NCBI GenBank assembly: GCA_002633005.1
Contig: NMRA01000409.1
Coordinates: 311,831-375,830 of the forward strand
DNA from: Phoronis australis
Lineage: Eukaryota > Phoronida > Phoronidae
Direction: 5' to 3'
Length of the DNA stretch: 64,000 bases
Shown: piece after piece, positions 37,601 to 45,829 of the stretch
How positions within the stretch are numbered: the stretch's first letter is position 1
Layout of the letters: every line of letters begins with the position of its first letter
Program-made: the position numbers and the translations under genes
The notes under the pieces: model-generated
What the model saw: the letters and a program-made list of their open reading frames with translations, nothing else
Databases searched by the model: none
Told to the model about the DNA's origin: nothing

Positions 37601-39598
37601 ATGACCAGAAATTACAATTAATATTTCAAAAGGTTATGCATTCACCATCTTACTACCAAGATTCAGTCTGAAGCTCGACTGAGGTGTCGCATGGCGCACT
37701 GACCTCAGACCAATTGACTCGTATAACTGTTTTCGACGTTCGTTTTTCGTGTGGTAACGGTATTACTCTTTGCATTCTAGCTCACCTCCTCAACTGACCC
37801 ATATCTAGTTTTTTACTGATTCCTGGATTATTTCCCCTTTAATTACAGCGTAACCGGCGCGTCCATAGGCGTATGCGCCATGTTGAGTGGATCTGTTGTA
37901 GAGATGCTGTGCACATTGATCGGAAGTGCCATCGCCAACAGAAAGAAGGTGACTATAGCGAAATTTCCTGTTTACCTTTTTGGATGGAAGGAAACAGAAA
38001 GATTGTGGGAAATCGCGCTTTCTTCAAAACACGAATTTTCCAGTCACCATCTGTTGCGTTCCGTAAAACCACGACTTTAGCTTTGCAAATGCGACAAGAT
38101 CACGTCTTCTTTTAGAGCGCGGACATGATGAATTTTATTCAAGAATTCAGGAATTCCATCCCGTAGCGTTCAAACCTCACCGACCAAGCACTTCAGTGGC
38201 CGCCATTTTGAAATAGGTTACGTTGTTACGTAATAAGATGTCGCACATTCCCACGAAATAGATACCTTTTACTCCCGTGATTTTGTGTGGTCTTGCGTGG
38301 TCTCAGTTTTCGAACAAGACTATAAACTTGGTTTACGGAAAGCACTCCAGCAGGCAGATAGGTGAAATTCTCACTTGTCATTCAAAGCATGCGTAAGAAT
38401 AGAGCAATGCCAATTGTAGAGGGTTTAAGCAAAGTTAGTTAAGTCTGTACGCGAGGACAAGAATTTCCGTTTTTAGTGCCAACTACTTCACCGCTAAAGA
38501 TGATTTTATAATATGATTAGAGTAACTTAACTATACCTCCCGAGAAATATGTGTAACGCCTGCCTGACTCCACGATAGATCTCCCCGCCGAGTCGTGTCT
38601 CGCATCCCTCACGGTAGAAGTGCGAGCACGTAGTTGTACACGTACATGTACATTTATAAAAAACCCAAGTATTCGTAATTTGAATGTAAAGATTCATACT
38701 TCAACAAACATGCAGTCACAGTCAGCCTGAGTCAAGGGCGAGTTGTCATTAAGTTTTCATGAAGTTTAACTGAAAGAAGCTTAAACCTGACATGTATTAT
38801 AATTTCCGAGGACGATTATTTTTTTTGGCCTTAGTACTGATGATGAACTGGGCCCAGCAACTTATCTCCGGATTCAGACTCTACCCAGACTCTAAACTTA
38901 GCCATTCACGAAGCATGATTGGATTGCAACGTAAGGATACTGAGATCATACCATACATGTAGTAGGTCAGTTTTCGAATGGAATTTTGAGTACAGACTGA
39001 ATTCATTCTCGGGATGTAGTGTTATTTGATGGCAGTTTCTATTTTTGAACTTTCCAATGATTACCTGTGCTTGAAATGTTCGCGCGTTTTTGTCTGTTTA
39101 GTGTTCCGTTTGAATAATCTCAACTACCTCCATGGTGGACATTGTCTGTGAGGTCGCTAGTATAATAATTATTCGTACAGCTGTTATTGTAAATATAACG
39201 TAGTATGGTTTGTCTTGCCAATGGGGGAGTCGTTACTGATATTCGCAATGGCATCTACGGGCTAAGCTGACGTAACGTGAATGACGGGAAAATTCCGAAT
39301 ATTTTTGGCGTGAGTGTGCACAAAGAATCGATATGTCACTAACGCCGTCTAGGGCATTACAACGTTAAAGTCGACGGAGACGTACAAGTCGAAGTTAGAT
39401 ACCTAGGTTATTTTTCAGGTGGCACCTGAGACGATAACTGAAGGTATGAATGACGATCAAAAGTCTCCAATCACGGTTCTTTCGTTGCCTTCATCGGTGG
39501 CGTCCCACCAGGAAAGTGAGGAGAATATTGTGTACGCGGCCAATACGGAGCGGATGTCAAAACGAATGTCAAAAATCAGTGAAATCAGTGATTGCTGA
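19524..39598 (+). CDS. ANKH: ANKH-family transmembrane protein, copy B (complete, 13 coding exons)
   Basis: Exons are 19524-19643, 22927-23029, 23501-23614, 28015-28133, 29571-29654, 30730-30888, 31710-31844, 32895-32987, 33893-33973, 34359-34488, 36967-37090, 37849-37948 and 39419-39598. They total 1542 nt, all junctions are in phase, and the product is 513 residues (human ANKH 492). Matches run end to end: YWPLLKFYVPVVIT (human YWPLIRFLVPLGIT), FRHVGLVLVHSRRD (FKNVGLVFVNSKRD), ADKHSFIVA, ILIPVISLYLG ([11 protein letters not shown]), FWGPLALVAAFHKINRPLIN ([20 protein letters not shown]) and LCVLPLRIFTFFP. The family supports cellular ATP/citrate export and extracellular pyrophosphate. The tail is acidic then basic, without similarity I can name. 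Exon 8 has a non-ideal donor (AAG|GTTCAA). Confidence 0.94.
20455..20745 (+). repeat. Tandem repeat, period about 138 bp, two full copies plus start of a third
   Basis: Units beginning agccccgggtaat start at 20455, 20593 and 20730. Each holds tatcaccaaac...aacatc and aacaatgcagaacgtctga blocks. Confidence 0.85.
21894..22135 (+). mobile_element. tRNA-derived SINE
   Basis: A tRNA-like head (tggcctagtgtgataggtg as box A region, gtgggttcgagtgcc as a slightly off box B) is followed by a unique body and a tail palindrome around gatacaacgtgtatcag. An inverted, headless copy is at 557-730. Confidence 0.75.
22927..23029 (+). CDS. ANKH: ANKH-B exon 2
   Basis: The exon is 103 nt with acceptor gctttatag and donor GTGAGT. 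It encodes GEHVASTLAAFGIAHSLVKF, aligning with human EDAVEMLASYGLAYSLMKF. Confidence 0.9.
23501..23614 (+). CDS. ANKH: ANKH-B exon 3
   Basis: The exon is 114 nt with acceptor gtttctccag and donor GTACGT. It encodes the highly conserved FRHVGLVLVHSRRDLK and a following membrane helix. Confidence 0.95.
24788..24990. repeat. CAC/CAT-rich microsatellite
   Basis: Irregular trinucleotide repeats of cac/acc with cat and tca run for about 200 bp. The His-rich and, on the other strand, Val/Gly-rich open frames across it are low-complexity shadows. Confidence 0.85.
25497..26980 (+). mobile_element. Decayed CR1/L2-like LINE with a 2A-like N-terminal relic
   Basis: The left end encodes a 26-codon ORF (25497-25577) MDYGIVIAVCLLLAGDVEE followed by HPVH, resembling the 2A peptide core GDVEENPGP. 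It is followed almost directly by reverse-transcriptase sequence: SAFDCVPRDLLLHKLRSY (from about 25585), GSVLGPFLILVYINDLPDNL, YADDTALF (catalytic YADD near 25850), then HRHLGLMLDEKLSFTPHV and FILPHIDYSD in the frame 25925-26388. A cysteine motif NCKCGDHQPYPHF near 26765 is typical of LINE ORF2 ends. An internal deletion removed most of ORF1 and the endonuclease; stops and frameshifts make it inactive. Confidence 0.85.
27050..27165 (-). mobile_element. tRNA-derived SINE (minus strand)
   Basis: On the minus strand tggcgtagtgg (27140-27150) matches box A and ggttcgaatcc (about 27098-27108) matches box B exactly. The flanks do not form a 7-bp acceptor stem, so this is a SINE head rather than a tRNA gene. 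Confidence 0.75.
27680..27798. mobile_element. Hairpin (fold-back) element
   Basis: Two arms of about 46 bp, from cgttatcccccttatctag ending ggagaattatc at 27725 and its near-perfect inverted copy 27752-27798, flank a 26-bp loop. It is non-coding and MITE-like. Confidence 0.85.
27893..28013. repeat. ACC/ATC microsatellite abutting ANKH-B exon 4
   Basis: Trinucleotide repeats (accatcacc..., caccaccaccacc) run into the acceptor caccatcacag of exon 4 and form part of its pyrimidine-rich tract. Confidence 0.8.
28015..28133 (+). CDS. ANKH: ANKH-B exon 4
   Basis: The exon is 119 nt with acceptor ccatcacag and donor GTG|GTAGGT. It encodes SELGSYYVKELHAV (human SDLGYYIINKLHHV). Its acceptor is formed at the end of an ACC/ATC microsatellite. 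Confidence 0.9.
29571..29654 (+). CDS. ANKH: ANKH-B exon 5
   Basis: The exon has 28 codons, phase 0/0, acceptor ttccaaacag and donor GTGAGA. It encodes FEGILLADKHSFIVATATLV, matching human HAGILLKHKYSFLVGCASI. The long overlapping + frame through it is a shadow. Confidence 0.93.
29669..29921. mobile_element. Fold-back / MITE-like inverted repeat in ANKH-B intron 5
   Basis: Imperfect arms of 80-90 bp (ggagtgc...cagacggagagg...gagctgagctggctgc... and their inverted counterparts ending ccccgtctg...gcactc) flank a roughly 80-bp centre. There is no coding potential. It starts 14 bp after exon 5. Confidence 0.75.
30730..30888 (+). CDS. ANKH: ANKH-B exon 6
   Basis: The exon has 53 codons, phase 0/0, acceptor ccattgtag and donor GTGAAG. 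It contains ILIPVISLYLGTFTRLAICL, aligning with human [20 protein letters not shown]. Confidence 0.92.
30940..31330 (+). mobile_element. LINE 3'-end remnant
   Basis: In one frame the sequence reads PFIYAAPAIRN, a stop, then NSLSPEIKLNIKT, resembling the C-terminal YAAP.LWNSLP...S block of LINE ORF2. It is followed by AT-rich 3' UTR-like sequence. The element is short and broken. Confidence 0.45.
31555..31574 (+). other. Predicted G-quadruplex motif upstream of ANKH-B exon 7
   Basis: GGGAGGGGGTGAGGGGAGGG has four G-runs of three or more with loops of 1-3 bases. It lies 135 bp before the exon 7 boundary, within a purine/ACGG-rich stretch (31540-31620). Confidence 0.65.
31710..31844 (+). CDS. 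ANKH: ANKH-B exon 7
   Basis: The exon has 45 codons, acceptor tgtttgcag and donor GTAAGC. It encodes FWGPLALVAAFHKINRPLIN, one of the best conserved blocks of the family. Confidence 0.95.
31851..31951. repeat. Small inverted repeat just after ANKH-B exon 7
   Basis: Arms cagcgttcacatgccg and cgcatgtgaacgttcg with flanking gcgtctcac/gtctgacc matches form a potential stem within 100 bp of the donor at 31845. Confidence 0.55.
32010..32165 (+). mobile_element. Eroded 3' part of the GGGCCCGG-type MITE
   Basis: Matches such as gatcttgagttc, gttagagtaga and gagttcgatttccag...ggagacc correspond to the last 150 bp of the intact element at 36040. Confidence 0.5.
32167..32586. mobile_element. GGTTGCATGAAAC-type MITE, copy in ANKH-B intron 7
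   Basis: A 420-bp non-coding element has nearly perfect 45-bp terminal inverted repeats: cctgtagccggttgcatg... on the left and the inverted ...catgcaaccggccacagg on the right. Copies in the carbonic anhydrase gene lie at 55361-55701 and 56242-56670. Confidence 0.88.
32895..32987 (+). CDS. ANKH: ANKH-B exon 8
   Basis: The exon has 31 codons with acceptor cttcatttcag. It encodes AVAVFSLVLPTAHFFYAG. The donor AAG|GTTCAA is inferred from phase and from sharing with copy A; the GTAATT seen 17 nt on in copy A is TTAATT here. Confidence 0.82.
33893..33973 (+). CDS. ANKH: ANKH-B exon 9
   Basis: The exon has 27 codons, acceptor gtattcccag and donor GTAAGA. The loop before this helix is about eleven residues shorter than in human ANKH. 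Confidence 0.86.
34359..34488 (+). CDS. ANKH: ANKH-B exon 10
   Basis: The exon is 130 nt with acceptor ccctacag and donor GTAACT. It contains LCVLPLRIFTFFP. Confidence 0.95.
35690..35822. repeat. End fragment of the G-rich dispersed repeat
   Basis: Sequence ending ggtgggtgcatacttgagtc then cccccgggtgcgtgcgta resembles the ends of the repeat at 44299-44566 and 9691-9760. Confidence 0.4.
36040..36442 (+). mobile_element. GGGCCCGG-type MITE, intact copy 2
   Basis: It is almost identical to 7170-7572 and inserted in ANKH-B intron 10. Copy A has no element at the matching position, so this insertion postdates the gene duplication. Confidence 0.87.
36967..37090 (+). CDS. ANKH: ANKH-B exon 11
   Basis: The exon is 124 nt with acceptor cattttag and donor GTAAGT. 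It encodes QAFFSSWLISKKLTGYLAPG. A complete MITE sits in the intron just upstream. Confidence 0.93.
37849..37948 (+). CDS. ANKH: ANKH-B exon 12
   Basis: The exon is 100 nt with acceptor aattacag and donor GTGACT. It encodes the last helices, ending in RKK, and differs from copy A at four of 34 residues. Confidence 0.93.
39419..39598 (+). CDS. ANKH: ANKH-B exon 13 (stop codon, cytoplasmic tail)
   Basis: The acceptor is tttttcag and the exon has 59 codons plus TGA. It carries VLSLPSSVAS, EENIVYAAN and RMSKRMSKISEI, acidic then basic. Confidence 0.92.
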   Translation: MAPETITEGMNDDQKSPITVLSLPSSVASHQESEENIVYAANTERMSKRMSKISEISDC

Positions 39599-40130
39599 TT
39601 GCCCAACAAATTTCGAAGGTGAGGATGTCATCCGACAACAGCAATTTCTATGGGCGATCAGCATCCGGGCACGTCGGGAAAATTCTGAAGTTGAAGCCAT
39701 GTTGCGCAATCCCTTTTGCCAGAAATGCTTATGTTTAGTTGGGCTAGAAAGGCTGAGAGAATGATGTCTCTCTCAAAGCCAGAGGTCTGATATACATATT
39801 AAAAGCATCTACATGACTAATCGACATCTCCACGTACCTCAGAATTAGCCCGATCCATTTTCCACTGCATTCCGCCTTTGCAAATTTAGTGAATCGTAGA
39901 GCTTAACACTAACTTGAACAGCAAAAAATGCCTATACATGCTATTGTGTTGGACTTTTAATGCGATTACTTTGCTGAGGCACATTACTCATAGCAGTGAA
40001 AAATTATGCACAAGGTGTCCCAAAATGTATCCACTCTTTAAATGACAATAACTGCATTTGCTATTGAATTCAGAGGAAGAGGATTACAGGCTTAAATAGG
40101 CAATCGAAAGAAAAATATTTTTGGAACCAA

Positions 40131-40136
40131 AATAAA
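40131..40136 (+). promoter_or_regulatory. Candidate polyadenylation signal of ANKH-B
   Basis: AATAAA in ccaaaataaatgaattc lies 533 nt after the stop and is conserved in copy A (6973-6978). The nearer copy-A hexamer is lost here. Confidence 0.45.
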
Positions 40137-40442
40137 TGAATTCTTTTATTAATTGAAGTGTTTGAGTCTTCAGTACAGCAGTGGGATTCGTTCTGCGAAA
40201 CCGAGTCCTTTGATTCCCATTTCCGTGCATACAAAGCACGCGACAGCCCACACGCCTAATTTTACATTACGGCATATAGCCGCCGACCTATTGGCTGCTG
40301 TAGCGATTTGGTAGGCATGGGCTCGGAGTCTGATCCTCTGGAACTCAGTTTGAACTCTTGACATTCCTACTGATCACGTGTGCGTACGGTCAAGGGCACT
40401 GACGGTGTATTTCGCAATCCGTCTCAAAATACAGGACAATGT

Positions 40443-41010
40443 TCAACAACCTCCCGGAGCCCGTAAATTGACACGTATCAGCCCAATACGATGAGTCATA
40501 TGTTGCTTCAACCAGGCAATTGCTTTTGAAGACTCAGATGTCAGTATGGCAATGACGTCATCCCTTGTACCAGCACTTGCTGAGAGAGTGTTATCATCAG
40601 CATAATACCACTGTGCCTCGATAAATAACACGCTGATATCGTTCACAAAAATATTGAACAGAACTGGACCCATGATGGACCCCTGTGGCACTCCCTTGAC
40701 TATATCTTGCCAATCACTAGACATTCCACCGATCCTAACACACTGTTTCCTTCTTGACAGATAGGACCATGAAAAGGCCCATGCCTTTTCACGCACACCA
40801 TACGCTCTTAATTTTGCGATCATGAGTTGGCGGGTGCGGGAGGCAGTCGAACGCTTTGCTCAGATCCATGAGCACTGCTCCAGCACATTGATTTTGTTCA
40901 GCAGCCAACATCCAATCTTCAACCATACGTAGTAAAACTGATTGACAGCTATATCCGCTCCTATAGGCAGCAATCCGCGGATCCAAACCGGCTAGTGAAT
41001 CAGAAGATAG
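40443..41010 (-). pseudogene. LINE reverse-transcriptase fragment
   Basis: On the minus strand the first part (about 41010-40820) encodes AAYRSGYSCQSVLLRMVEDW and LMDLSKAFDCLPH. After a frameshift near 40820 the rest (40823-40443) encodes AKLRAYGV, YLSRRKQCVRIG, GVPQGSIMGPVLFNIFVNDI and the catalytic YADD. These are RT domains 2-5 of a CR1/L2/Jockey-like LINE. Both ends are truncated. Copy A has no counterpart. Confidence 0.88.
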
Positions 41011-41532
41011 ACGAATTTAGCCCTCGGTCCCGGTCAGCTTGGTAGTCTAATCCCCCTTTTAGAATACTGTGTTCAAAGGGAACCATATGCAGGAAGCTTC
41101 CATGAAAAGGGCATGATTTTGTTCCGCAAAATCCCTTTTTTTCGAAAGATTAAACCTGCATTTCGCCTTATCTCGGTGGTATATCCCTTCTTTTGTTTTA
41201 TTGCACGTGCAGTTTATCTACATGCTCTATCCATCAATTTCCACGTTTCTTTTAGAATATGTAGAAATGACTAATTACAGAAAGGTATCGAATAATTGAC
41301 AGATGAAAGCTTTTTCGATCGTTCCCAAAGTATCCATTTTGCTTATTGTGGTTTCCAAACCTCGCTTAGTTAATTGTTATATTTTGCTCGATATGGTGTC
41401 GCAGGTTCCCGGTGTAAATATACTGTATCCATTCATTACAGAACGTTTTCGTTTGATTTGGATTAGATTTGTGCCCAATATTGTGGGGGAACGTTATGTA
41501 GGCAATTAACTTATTTTTGATGATCCAGGTTA

Positions 41533-41883
41533 AACAAACTCGAAGTTATTTTTGGCAATTTCTCTGCTCCTTTTTTGCGAACTCTAGATAAGTGGTTATC
41601 AGACTGTGCTCGAATACATTATATATGTAGTTTTGCATATGAATTTCTAGCCAAAATTTGTACTTGAAGACCCTGATATTGTGTTACAAACTAGACTAAA
41701 AACTCGAAATTTCGAGTTCAAACTTGAACATTTGTTGGGTTTATCAATTGCAAACTATGACTATCCACATAAGTTATTATGCACTCGAGCACAGCACTTG
41801 TCTGGAGTTCGCACAAAAATAGAGTAGAAAATGCCAAATATAATTGCGAGTTCCATTTCGAGTAAAAAATAAAGACCGGGCCC
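41533..41883 (+). mobile_element. GGGCCCGG-type MITE, 5'-truncated and diverged
   Basis: It contains the actcgaagttatttttggcaatttctc block, the central aaactcgaaatttcgagttc palindrome and the 3' end ...gaccgggccc, but lacks the 5' terminal repeat. Confidence 0.7.
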
Positions 41884-42919
41884 AGATCGCCGTGCATTGG
41901 AATTTTCATCGGTCAATCTTTGATGAGAGTTTACAGTTTTTAGAGCAATGAAACAGCTGTTTCCTGAACAACGTCTTGAATGTGTTTTAGGTAGCTCGAA
42001 TGAACAAGGCCAATCAAATCAGCCGTCGTACACGCGAATTTGCTCCACCAGCAGACTGTACGTGTACACAATGAACCATGATGCGTCAGGGCTCTACTTT
42101 CCCGTATTCCATGGCCTAGTATTCCGTGGCCGTATTCACACATGGGGGATAAAATTATGATTTTCTTGATATAATAACCCACAAGTCTCGTCGCGTACCT
42201 TATATAACAAATATTTATCCCATATATGTGCAAGCATTGGGTGTTTTATCCTACAGCATGGCCCTGAAATACGGGTCGTATTGTGAGGTTTGATATGGAA
42301 GAATTACTTAATTTCCGTATTCAACGCGCGTTGGTAGAAACATGATTATACATGTATAGCATCAGTTTGGGTTCAGCTCCGTGCGCAATATTTTTACATG
42401 TCAATATTATGATATGAGTTCTGAAAACTAAACAAAAACGTGATATAAAATTATCGTTGACAATGCTTCTTAATATCCCGTTAAATTTTGCACCTGAGTA
42501 GAACACTTAAATCACAAAGTCTCGAACTTGCCACATAATATTTGGGATTAGGAAAGCAATATACATTACAAATACATGCCTCCTTTATGTCACCTACAGT
42601 GTATTACTCTACACTAGTTGAGGTTCTTTACGGTCAAATATGAGTCAATTTTTAAATTCGTTCTCAAAACAATCAAAATACGTCTGGCCCAAAAGCAAAA
42701 CTGCAACTTCTGTAAACACTGTATTTTTGTCAATTTTATGATAAATTTCGGATTACTTTCTACCTAAAAATGATAAGAACCGCGCTCCAGGAGCATTTTT
42801 AAGAAGCGTCTGAACGTGCATCACTTCAAAAGCTGTTTACTTGACGTTTTATTTTAAGCTCAAATGCACGCCGGTGCCGCTCAGAATTTCTGGAATCTCA
42901 TTCGAATTCATTGAACCAA

Positions 42920-43090
42920 CCTTCAATGCCAAAATTATTTTTATTCGTTTTACTAGACACTAAAATAGTTGAAAGAATTTCCCATCACAATACACTAACC
43001 GGAAACTGAGCTTGCTATTTTTAGAGGGTGGCGCTTCCTCTATGGTTTTTCGCAAGAAAATGTCAGAGTTGCGAATCTATATGGTCTATG
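42920..43090 (+). repeat. Dispersed repeat shared with 49740-49890
   Basis: Matching blocks include gaatttccc(a/g)tcaca, gagtggcgc-type ggtggcgcttcctct and cgcaagaaaatgtc(a/t)gagttgc. Its nature is unknown. Confidence 0.6.
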
Positions 43091-43608
43091 GTCATTGCCG
43101 GTCGTAGCGTAAAATCTGTTTTTGCGATACAGTCCTTACCTCAAGTTTAGCAAACCAGCACAGTTTCCACCGCTATTTTCCAATGCTACAATCAACTCGG
43201 GGAAATGTTTCTACAACTATTTACAGTCCAAAGCTAAGACACGAAAATACATGTAGACGAAGAAAACTAAGAAATTCATCAAAGCTAAAACGACAAACTG
43301 CTGCACAAGTGTTTAGGGAATGTTTCAACTTTTATAATCCGGGATGGATTGTTTCTAAGGTTCACACAAACTGTTAATATTTTTAATGGTTCAGTGCTTT
43401 AACTTGCATAATTCACAAACTGAAAAATCTAATCAATTTATTAGTAAATAAATCTTTACTGGTTATTCAACACTTTCACAGATAGTCTTAGGTACCATAC
43501 TATGCATACATGTACATACATGTATGACGTCATAAAACAACAAGCCGGAGCACAGCAGTACGGCAACAAGGTTTTATGGCGATGACGCAAATAAGTCCAT
43601 ATATATGG

Positions 43609-43785
43609 GATAAATAGGTTATATCAAATACATCGGAATACTACTGCGATATCCTATCTCGAAGCCATTTCATCTGGGAATGTCCCAACTCGACGTTCGG
43701 TCTCGTTCTGACATCCCCAGGTGAAATGAACTCTCCATAGGATATGGCAGTAGTATTCCTGTGTATGTGGGATAACCTATTTATC
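43609..43785. mobile_element. Near-palindromic hairpin element
   Basis: About 50-bp terminal arms (gataaataggttat...ggaatactactg..atatcctat and inverted) plus further inverted matches inward (catttcatctggg / ccccaggtgaaatg) make almost the whole 177 bp self-complementary. It is non-coding. Confidence 0.85.
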
Positions 43786-44298
43786 ATACGTCTTGATACG
43801 TCCGTGTAATAACCGTGCCATGTGTTCTTGAGGGAAACTACAAGGTTATTTGTACGGTTAGTGTAATTGCACAGGAGTTGTCAAAGAAAATGTGGATTAA
43901 AACTTTAACGTGTTGCAAAAAATTTTCAAGCTACACTCGTTTTCAAATTGGTGAACGTTATCAAGCCTCCGTTGCTGTGTGTAGTATTTTCACTCGGCCT
44001 TCGGTTTCGTGAAAATATTTAGGCCTACTCGACACAGCACTGAACCAGTAAAAACACTTGTAGTTTGACATTTACAAAATTGCTGCAGTTCCTTTTTGAA
44101 TAACCTTGATGAGAAACGAAAGACAGTTGTGATGTGAACCCAAAACGTGTTCTGCTCAAGTGTATGGTGGTCATCCTGCGCTAATCACCTTTCTTTAGTG
44201 ATTAATTATTTGATAATGTTGTAAAAGTGAGTTTTTATGCTCAACTGTTTTAAAGTTATGTTAAACTATAAAAATGACCCAATTTTATTAACGTCAGG

Positions 44299-44566
44299 AA
44301 CATGGGCGCTCCCAAGGGGGGGAGCTTGAGTGGGGCTCGAAGGAGTTTCCCTCATTTGGCGAAATGGTCAAACTGGTCCACCTCAGGAACAAAAAGTCCG
44401 AGAAAACGAGACAATAGTCCAGGCACTGCAGGAATTCGGCGACTGCACAATTCATAGCTCTGAATGTACCCCGCTGTTTTATTTTTATAGCAAAAGGTCC
44501 ACATTGTCAAAAATTCGAGCCCCCTCCCGGGCCTATATTTTAGGCTGGGTGCGCGCATGAGGAATG
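44299..44566. repeat. G-rich dispersed repeat with imperfect inverted ends
   Basis: The ends are catgggcgctccca on the left and tgggtgcgcgcatg on the right, inverted with two mismatches. The interior is G-rich near the left end. Fragments occur at 9691 and 35690. Confidence 0.5.
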
Positions 44567-45107
44567 TCATATCTCAAAAATGGTCGACTTGTTGGATTTA
44601 TATGGAACCTTCCCATTCTGGGCTTCGTGCACATTTCTCCCAAGCGCTCTTAGGGGTCGGTTTACAACTTTTTAGGTTTACTCCAGGGGCTATCAAAACC
44701 AGGACTTTCATAATTCTTATGGAAAAGCTAACAAACACCGAACAAAAACAAATTTTGAAAAACTACAGCAGCGTTTTTGAAACTTATTCTTAGACATTTG
44801 CATCAAATGAAGTGTCATGTTATTGCAACCTTTGTTTTCTTATTTTTTGTTAAATTTTAGTAAAAAGACGTGATCACGTTACCCAGTCAATGACAGATTA
44901 GCAACAATTTGAAAAATCAGTCTACAGGCTTTTTAGTTTCAGAGAGTATGTAATTTACTTAGTTGCAGTTTACAGATTTGTATTTTTTGTGCTAAATGCA
45001 TACTCAGACATGTGTACATTATGTCCTGCTGAAAGTTACCTGAATACATTCGGCTGTCCTCACCTTTGATCGACCAATCAAGATCCAGATGTCAGATACT
45101 TTCACCA

Positions 45108-45510
45108 GGGCCCGGTCTCCAATCTTTTTACTCGAAATGGAACTCGAAATTAGGTTTGGCATTTTCTACTCTACTTTTGGGCGAAATCAAGATAAGTGTC
45201 TATTATTCTATGTTCGAGTACACAGTAACTTACGTAGATAATTTATTGCCTTTAGTTCACAGTTTGTAAACCCAATATTAAAGCAATAAGTTCGAGTTTG
45301 AACTCGAAATTTCGAGTTTTTACTAGAGTTTGTAGCACGAATATAAGGGTATTCAAGGGCAAACTTGAACTAGAAACTCCTATGCATAAACTATAATGTA
45401 TTCGAGCACAGTCTGATAACCAATTATCTTAAGTTCGCACAAAAGGAGCAGAGAAATTGCCAAAAATAGTTTCGAGCTCGTTTCGAGTACAAAGATTAGA
45501 GACCTTGCCC
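45108..45510 (-). mobile_element. GGGCCCGG-type MITE, inverted copy
   Basis: It is the reverse complement of the elements at 7170 and 36040 over the full 403 bp; one end is eroded (ccttgccc). It ends about 260 bp upstream of the carbonic anhydrase start codon. Confidence 0.87.
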
Positions 45511-45768
45511 AGACTCTAAATTAGTAATGCTTATAAAATATGGGAACGAGACTAATCAAAACGAACACCAGGGTTGGCTTACGTAGTAAATGACATTAGT
45601 CAGCGATTGGTATATGTATGCTTTAATTAGGCGAGTCCACTGTATCAAATGAAGAAGTTTTTATGCAAGTGGCAATGATGTGAGTGTACGCCACCACGCG
45701 ATAGTTTAGACGCATGTGGTATTTAGTTTTCCAGCAAATGCTACTCGATCAATACGCTTAAACGAGAC

Positions 45769-45829
45769 ATGGATAGATTTTTTATCCTTGTGTTTTGCTT
45801 TGCTTTCTTGAAGACAGCGGATACAGTGA
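45769..45829 (+). CDS. Carbonic anhydrase exon 1 (signal peptide)
   Basis: ATG followed by DRFFILVFCFAFLKTADT, a typical signal peptide, with an in-frame TAG 43 nt upstream. The consensus donor GTGAGT at 45826 gives the wrong phase for exon 2; using GTACAT at 45830 gives TADTVIHWGYKDG in frame. It is the only signal-peptide exon found upstream of exon 2, 6.8 kb away, so the link is inferred. Confidence 0.55.

Larger units (their letters stand above)
39599..45768. other. Intergenic region between ANKH-B and carbonic anhydrase
   Basis: Holds the ANKH-B 3' flank shared with copy A, a LINE RT fragment (40443-41010, minus), a truncated GGGCCCGG MITE (41533-41883), an extra 1.5 kb relative to copy A (about 42230-43785) ending in a hairpin element, a G-rich repeat (44299-44566) and an inverted GGGCCCGG MITE (45108-45510). 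No intact gene is seen. Confidence 0.75.
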
